Positions 60,162-64,000 of a stretch of DNA of 64,000 bases are shown here, piece after piece. A program made the translations under genes and the position numbers. Position 1 is the first letter of the stretch. Each line of letters begins with the position of its first letter. Under the pieces are notes generated by a model. It saw nothing but the letters and a program-made list of their open reading frames with translations. It made no database searches and was not told where the DNA came from. Origin of the DNA: Nocardia sienata NBRC 100364 (lineage in GTDB: Bacteria; Actinomycetota; Actinomycetes; Mycobacteriales; Mycobacteriaceae); the NCBI RefSeq assembly GCF_001613205.1, contig NZ_BDBX01000044.1, positions 1-64,000 on the forward strand, given 5' to 3'.

Positions 60162-60935
60162 TCAGCGGCCCCGATCCTGTTCGCGGCGCGCGGCGAGGAA
60201 CTCTTCGAAAGTGATCCGTCCGTCCCTGTGGTCCGGAGCGAGCTGGAGCCCGGCGCGGAAGTCGCGCATCGCTTTACCGGGCAACGGAACCGCCAGTACC
60301 GGTCTGCGGCGCCCGGCGGCTCGCAGGTACGCCCGGGCCAGGTCGGTCGCGGCGCGTATCTCCGGTCCGCCCAGGTCGGGTACCCGGCCGCTCGCGGCAC
60401 CCGCTGCCAATGTGGCGAGGCGATCGGCCACCTCGGTGACATCGACCGGTTGGAAACTCACCTTGGACGGCATCGCGAGGAGCGGTAACAACCGCTGGTA
60501 GTCGCATATCTCGGCGATCAGGTTGTGGAATTGGGTGGCGCGCAGAATTGTCCACGGCAGCTCCGACCGCTCGATCAGAGCTTCGCACTCCACTTTCGCG
60601 CGGTAATAGCCGAGTGCGTGGTGGTCGATACCGACGATCGACAGGTACACCAGATGTGGGCGGCCGACGGCCTGCGCGGCCTCGACCAGCGCACGGGTCG
60701 TGGTGATGTCACCGCGGCCGTTGGTGGTGGCCAAGTGGACGATCACCTCGATACCGCTGAGCGCCTCGCCCAGCCCGGCTCCGGTGCTCAGGTCCCCCAC
60801 CGCCCACCGATGGGCCGTCGGTGCGCGTTCGGAACGGGTCAGGACCCGCACATCATGGCCGGCGGCGAGCAACCGGGGCACGAATACGCGCCCGAGTCGG
60901 CCGGTACCGCCGGTGACCAGTATCCGTTTCGTCAT
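60162..60935 (-). CDS. NmrA-like NAD(P)-binding protein
   Basis: 257 aa. Short-chain-dehydrogenase-like fold with V-T-G-G-T-G-R-L-G at the N-terminus, V-H-L-A-T-T in beta4 and Y-L-S-I-V-G-I in beta5. It lacks the full Y-x-x-x-K catalytic pair of classical SDRs, although Y-Y-R-A-K occurs at the expected place, and it ends in a short tail. Atypical SDR or redox-sensor family. The ATG at 60935 has GGAGAG 6 bp upstream. The 257 bp on its left are non-coding. Confidence 0.85.
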   Translation of the reverse strand: MTKRILVTGGTGRLGRVFVPRLLAAGHDVRVLTRSERAPTAHRWAVGDLSTGAGLGEALSGIEVIVHLATTNGRGDITTTRALVEAAQAVGRPHLVYLSIVGIDHHALGYYRAKVECEALIERSELPWTILRATQFHNLIAEICDYQRLLPLLAMPSKVSFQPVDVTEVADRLATLAAGAASGRVPDLGGPEIRAATDLARAYLRAAGRRRPVLAVPLPGKAMRDFRAGLQLAPDHRDGRITFEEFLAARREQDRGR

Positions 60936-61075
60936 CCGTCTCTCCGTCCTCGGTGACCCCACCGGTTCGCCGGGCCACGACTCGGAACCGAGCCGCTCCA
61001 CGGAAGCATCTCACCCGACCCGGCCGGCGCCGACTAGGCTGATGGAGCAATGTCCGGCGAACGGGAGCGCACGAA

Positions 61076-61822
61076 TTGAGCACCTACCCCGGCGGGTGGC
61101 CGCCCCCGCAGAACCAGGGATCGAATCGCCGGCTTCTCGTGATCGCGACCCCCTTCGTGGTGTTGCTGGTGGCCGCCGCCGCGATCGGTATCGGACTGCT
61201 GGCGCGAAGTGCTGCGGCAGAGGAGATTCCCGGCACCCCGACAGCGACGGCCGGCGATTCGGCTCCGGCGCATGTGCTGGCCGACGGCGCGGTCCGGATC
61301 GGCGAACCCGGCGCGAAGGTGACCGTCCGCGTCGTCATGGACCTGCAGTGCCCCGCCTGCAAGGCATTCGAGGAGGCCAACGGCAAGGTGCTGGAGGACG
61401 CCGTGCGCGACGGCACCGCGGCGGTCGAATACAGCGTCATCACCTTCCTGGACCGCGCCAGCACAACCGAGTACTCCTCCCGGGCGGGCAATGCGGCATT
61501 CTGCGTCGCGAATTCCGGTGTGGACGACTATCAGGCCTGGCTTTCCGATATGTTCACCCGACAGCCCGAAGAGGGCGGTGCCGGCCTGCCCGACAGCGCG
61601 TTGATCGATATCGCGGAATCCGCCGGCTACACCGATCCCGCGGTGGCCCAGTGCATCACCGACCGCGAGTACGACACCTATCTGCGCACGAAGACCGACG
61701 AGGTGCTGAACAGCGGCGTGAACTCCACCCCGACCGTCACCGTGAACGGCGAGCAGGTCACCGACGCGGCCGCTCTCATGACCCCGAACGGCCTCGCCGC
61801 GGTGATAGCCGCCGCGCGCTGA
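61076..61822 (+). CDS. Membrane-anchored DsbA-like thiol oxidoreductase
   Basis: 248 aa. After a 19-residue Pro/Gly-rich N-terminus, a single membrane segment (about residues 20-43) anchors an extracytoplasmic thioredoxin-fold domain with active site C92-P-A-C95 and the cis-Pro loop S-T-P-T-V. The helical insertion is typical of the DsbA/mycobacterial oxidase class that forms or isomerises disulfides in secreted proteins. The TTG at 61076 is preceded by GGGAG. Confidence 0.88.
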   Translation: MSTYPGGWPPPQNQGSNRRLLVIATPFVVLLVAAAAIGIGLLARSAAAEEIPGTPTATAGDSAPAHVLADGAVRIGEPGAKVTVRVVMDLQCPACKAFEEANGKVLEDAVRDGTAAVEYSVITFLDRASTTEYSSRAGNAAFCVANSGVDDYQAWLSDMFTRQPEEGGAGLPDSALIDIAESAGYTDPAVAQCITDREYDTYLRTKTDEVLNSGVNSTPTVTVNGEQVTDAAALMTPNGLAAVIAAAR

Positions 61823-61858
61823 ATCGGGCCACCGGCCCGCCGGTTTCGCAGCCCCCGC

Positions 61859-62320
61859 TCAGTCCCCGGCCGCTCCCCCGATCTCCTCCGCGGCCCGACG
61901 GTAGGCGTCGGCGGCGCGGGAGAAATAGTCGAACAGTAGTTCGCGCTGCTCGGACGGATAACTCTCGATGATGTTCCCGATCTCACGCCGGGCGGGGGCC
62001 AGCACCCGATCGAGATCGGCGGGCCGATCGATCGGCTCTACCACGACCTTTCGGCGGTCGCCGGGGTCGGGGCCGCGGCGTACGTAACCGGCCTGTTCGA
62101 GCCGGTCGATCAGGCGGGTGGTGGGCCCGGTGGTCAAACCGGTCCGCGCGCCGAGTTCGCCGGGGGTCATGGCGCCGCTCAGCTCCAGAACGTTGAGCGC
62201 GTACAGATCCGACGCTCCCAGCCCGACCGCCTTGGCGCCGGCCTGCGCATGGAGCACCACCGAACTCAGGTAGCGCCTGAACACCAGGCCGGGGTCGGTG
62301 TTGTGCGCATCCGTTGACAA
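61859..62320 (-). CDS. MarR family transcriptional regulator
   Basis: 153 aa. Winged helix at about residues 35-100 (M-T-P-G-E-L-G-A-R-T-G-L-T-T-G-P-T-T-R-L-I-D-R-L-E-Q-A wing to D-P-G-D-R-R-K-V) flanked by dimerisation helices. The TTG at 62320 with GGGAGG about 9 bp upstream is the likely start. It is divergent from a SnoaL-like gene cluster across a 94-bp region rich in CTTCTT/AAGAAG repeats, its probable operator. Confidence 0.9.
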   Translation of the reverse strand: MSTDAHNTDPGLVFRRYLSSVVLHAQAGAKAVGLGASDLYALNVLELSGAMTPGELGARTGLTTGPTTRLIDRLEQAGYVRRGPDPGDRRKVVVEPIDRPADLDRVLAPARREIGNIIESYPSEQRELLFDYFSRAADAYRRAAEEIGGAAGD

Positions 62321-62339
62321 GTCCGCGACCTCCCTCTAG

Positions 62340-62376
62340 CTTCTTCTTCAACAAAACTTCTTCCTTCAAGAAGAAG
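62340..62376. promoter_or_regulatory. CTTCTTCTT/AAGAAGAAG inverted repeats, MarR operator candidate
   Basis: CTTCTTCTT (62340-62348) and AAGAAGAAG (62368-62376) form the outer arms, and CTTCTT (62357-62362) with AAGAAG (62368-62373) a nested pair. The sequence composition is unlike the GC-rich flanks. It lies between the divergent MarR and SnoaL-like genes. Confidence 0.6.
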
Positions 62377-62414
62377 AGTCTTATAAGCAGAGAATAACAC
62401 GGACGGGGTGCACC

Positions 62415-63053
62415 ATGACCAAGACAACCCGCGATACCGCACCTACTACGACTCGCGGCTCACGCCGCCGCACGGTCGTACGCGTTCTCGGAGCCACCGC
62501 GCTGACCCTCGGCATCGCCGCGGGCGGCGGATATATCTGGCTGGACCGGACCTCCGATATCCGCGATACCGGAGTCGCCGAGTGCACGAGCGTGACGCCC
62601 GACGGTGGTAGCGCGCAGGACCTGCGGGAAGTGTGCGACACCATCGGCGCACTGACTGCGGCCTGGGGTCGCGGCGACGCCGACGCCTATGGTGCGGCCT
62701 TCACCGAGAACGCCACCTACACGACCTTTCTCGGCACCCACTACACGGGTCGCCGTGATCTCACCGAGGCACATCGAGCTCTGTTCTCCGGATTCCTGAA
62801 GGACACCGAACTAGCCGACTCCTTCCTCGGCGCGCGCTTCTACGGAACCGATGTAGCGATAGTCACCAGCCGCGGCGACCGATACGAGGGCGACCGTCCG
62901 ACGGAACTGTCGAAGACACAGACCTACACGCTGGTACGGGAGACCGACCGCACATGGCGGATCGCCGCCTTCCACAACACGCAGCGCCGGACGTTGATGG
63001 AACGCCTCTCTTTCCTGTTCGACCCGGCGACCGAACCGGAGGCCGAGCGATGA
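62415..63053 (+). CDS. Membrane-anchored SnoaL-like (SgcJ/EcaC type) protein
   Basis: 212 aa. A basic N-terminus and one membrane or signal helix (about residues 22-45) precede an NTF2/SnoaL-type cone-barrel domain: I-G-A-L-T-A-A-W-G-R-G-D-A-D-A-Y-G-A-A-F-T-E-N-A-T-Y, then L-V-R-E-T-D-R-T-W-R-I-A-A-F-H-N-T-Q. SgcJ/EcaC proteins are small polyketide-associated enzymes or binding proteins; the activity here is unknown. Its stop overlaps the next start (ATGA). Confidence 0.87.
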   Translation: MTKTTRDTAPTTTRGSRRRTVVRVLGATALTLGIAAGGGYIWLDRTSDIRDTGVAECTSVTPDGGSAQDLREVCDTIGALTAAWGRGDADAYGAAFTENATYTTFLGTHYTGRRDLTEAHRALFSGFLKDTELADSFLGARFYGTDVAIVTSRGDRYEGDRPTELSKTQTYTLVRETDRTWRIAAFHNTQRRTLMERLSFLFDPATEPEAER

Positions 63054-63493
63054 ACGTCGACACCGACACACTCGCCATTCGTGCCCTGATCGAACGCAGC
63101 CGCGACGCGTGGGATCGCGGCGACGGCACCGCGTACGGCGCCTGCTTCACCGCCGACGCCACCGATGTCACCTATGCCGGCACCGTCTACCGCGGCGGCG
63201 CGGAGATCGGCCGCGCCCATCAGGTCCTGTTCGACAGCTTCCTGAAGGACACCCGCCTGCGCCTCGACATCGTCGAGATCCGGCGGTACGGGCCCGATAT
63301 CGCTGTCGTCGTGACCCGTGGCGAATCCGGTAAACGCCACCCCCGGAAACTGCGAAAACTCGCCACCTACACCATCGTCCGCGAGACCGGTGGGCAGTGG
63401 CGCATCGCGGCGGTACAGAAAACCCAGCGCAAACCGCTCACCGAAGCCGTGTCCTTCCTCTTCCAGCCCACTTCGCGTCCCTCGGCACGCTGA
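63050..63493 (+). CDS. SnoaL-like (SgcJ/EcaC type) protein, cytoplasmic
   Basis: 147 aa. Same domain as the preceding gene without the membrane anchor: R-D-A-W-D-R-G-D-G-T-A-Y-G-A-C-F-T-A-D-A-T, and a C-terminal I-V-R-E-T-G-G-Q-W-R-I-A-A-V-Q-K-T-Q. The pair looks like a tandem duplication in which one copy carries an anchor. Start ATG 63050 overlaps the upstream stop. Confidence 0.87.
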   Translation: MNVDTDTLAIRALIERSRDAWDRGDGTAYGACFTADATDVTYAGTVYRGGAEIGRAHQVLFDSFLKDTRLRLDIVEIRRYGPDIAVVVTRGESGKRHPRKLRKLATYTIVRETGGQWRIAAVQKTQRKPLTEAVSFLFQPTSRPSAR

Positions 63494-63601
63494 TGACCGC
63501 ACTCACTGGTCCCGGCGTCACTGGTCGCACCGGCCGCTCGGACCCGCGAGAAACGTCGCGACGTCCTGGTCGTATCTCGGCGCGGACTCCTCCTCGCGCT
63601 G

Positions 63602-63877
63602 GTGGTGGGCGCCGAGCTCGTCGTCCGCTCCGGCACTCCTACCGGTCCGGATCCGGCGGCCCACGCGACCGCGATCGGAACGGTACCGAAACGTTTCGGA
63701 GATAACGATTTCGGCGAGCTGCCAGCGACGGGGCTCGGCACACCTGTCGCGGGTTGCGAAGGCCCGGAACGAATCAACGGTATCGAGTCGCTGTTCCCCA
63801 TTCCGCCGAAGCCGCTGATACGTTACCTGTTCGCACAGCCCGTTCTGTTCGGCTGTATGAAGGAGACCGCCCGATGA
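63602..63877 (+). CDS. Hypothetical protein, start uncertain
   Basis: 91 aa from the GTG at 63602, which lacks a ribosome-binding site. The frame is open back to 63497 and there encodes R-R-D-V-L-V-V-S-R-R-G-L-L-L-A-L-V-V-G-A-E, a plausible export or membrane segment, but with no ATG, GTG or TTG. An ATG at 63493 sits in another frame, so a one-base frameshift between 63,493 and 63,600 is possible. The C-terminal half contains G-C-E-G-P-E-R-I-N-G-I. Its stop overlaps the next start. Confidence 0.5.
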   Translation: MVGAELVVRSGTPTGPDPAAHATAIGTVPKRFGDNDFGELPATGLGTPVAGCEGPERINGIESLFPIPPKPLIRYLFAQPVLFGCMKETAR

Positions 63878-64000
63878 ACAAGGCTACGAGGTGGCCGATC
63901 GACCGGGGAACACGCAAGATCTGGATCTCGGTGCTGCTCGTGGTGGCGATGGGCGTCGCGGTGGTCGTATGGGTGGGGCGGTCACCGGATGAGCCGCCGG
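63874..64000 (+). CDS. Membrane protein, partial at window end
   Basis: ATG 63874 overlaps the preceding stop and has AGGAG 10 bp upstream. The 42 codons present encode a basic N-terminus and one transmembrane helix (I-S-V-L-L-V-V-A-M-G-V-A-V-V-V-W-V). It runs off the window; the family cannot be assigned. Confidence 0.65.
   Translation, partial: MNKATRWPIDRGTRKIWISVLLVVAMGVAVVVWVGRSPDEPP

Overview
The window is 64 kb of high-GC actinobacterial DNA. An antigen-85-type mycolyltransferase, an SCO5389-family protein, a DrrABC-type exporter and very large NRPS-like genes point to a mycolate-producing member of the Mycobacteriales. Nocardia is the best guess; this is an inference from gene content, not a species call.

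Layout. 0.2-12.1 kb: a lycopene-cyclase-family flavoprotein, a three-gene DrrABC-like ABC exporter, an aldehyde-dehydrogenase homologue that lacks its catalytic cysteine, a serine hydrolase plus MerR regulator with a perfect MerR-type operator, a tandem-TetR regulator divergent from an enoyl-CoA hydratase, and a secreted mycolyltransferase. 12.4-33.4 kb: two giant co-directional NRPS-like genes (3,365 and 3,084 aa) followed upstream by a TrmB/LuxR-type regulator. Their frames are open throughout, but only one adenylation-thiolation pair looks intact (predicted Thr); most other A domains are truncated or lack the core motifs, the second protein has no carrier domain, and the domains are joined by long disordered repeat-rich linkers. 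33.4-38.9 kb: an M23 peptidase, an SCO5389-family protein, a fatty-acyl-CoA ligase and a Baeyer-Villiger-type monooxygenase.

39.0-51.3 kb: a tRNA-Arg(CCU) gene whose last 19 bases recur at 51,244-51,262. This marks a 12.2-kb genomic island with no recognisable integrase. It carries an IS630-type element, a set of gene remnants (TerD, an MFS transporter, a PAS domain, a SigF-like sigma factor), three DUF5994-like genes, a small membrane protein, a six-hairpin-glycosidase-like protein, a fatty-acid desaturase and two tail-to-tail paralogous TetR regulators. A palindrome of the form TGTAGnnCTACA recurs inside the island. Twice it lies exactly 3 bp upstream of a TTGACA -35 box, which suggests an island-internal regulon.

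51.5-64 kb: ordinary accessory genes. These are a class-C beta-lactamase-like lipoprotein, a small secreted protein, an LLM flavin oxidoreductase divergent from a MmyB-type XRE regulator with a 16-bp palindrome between them, an imine-reductase-like enzyme, a FitAB/VapBC toxin-antitoxin pair, an AraC regulator, a DHFR-like protein, an NmrA-like reductase, a DsbA-like membrane thiol protein, and a MarR regulator divergent from a translationally coupled cluster of SnoaL-like proteins that runs off the window.
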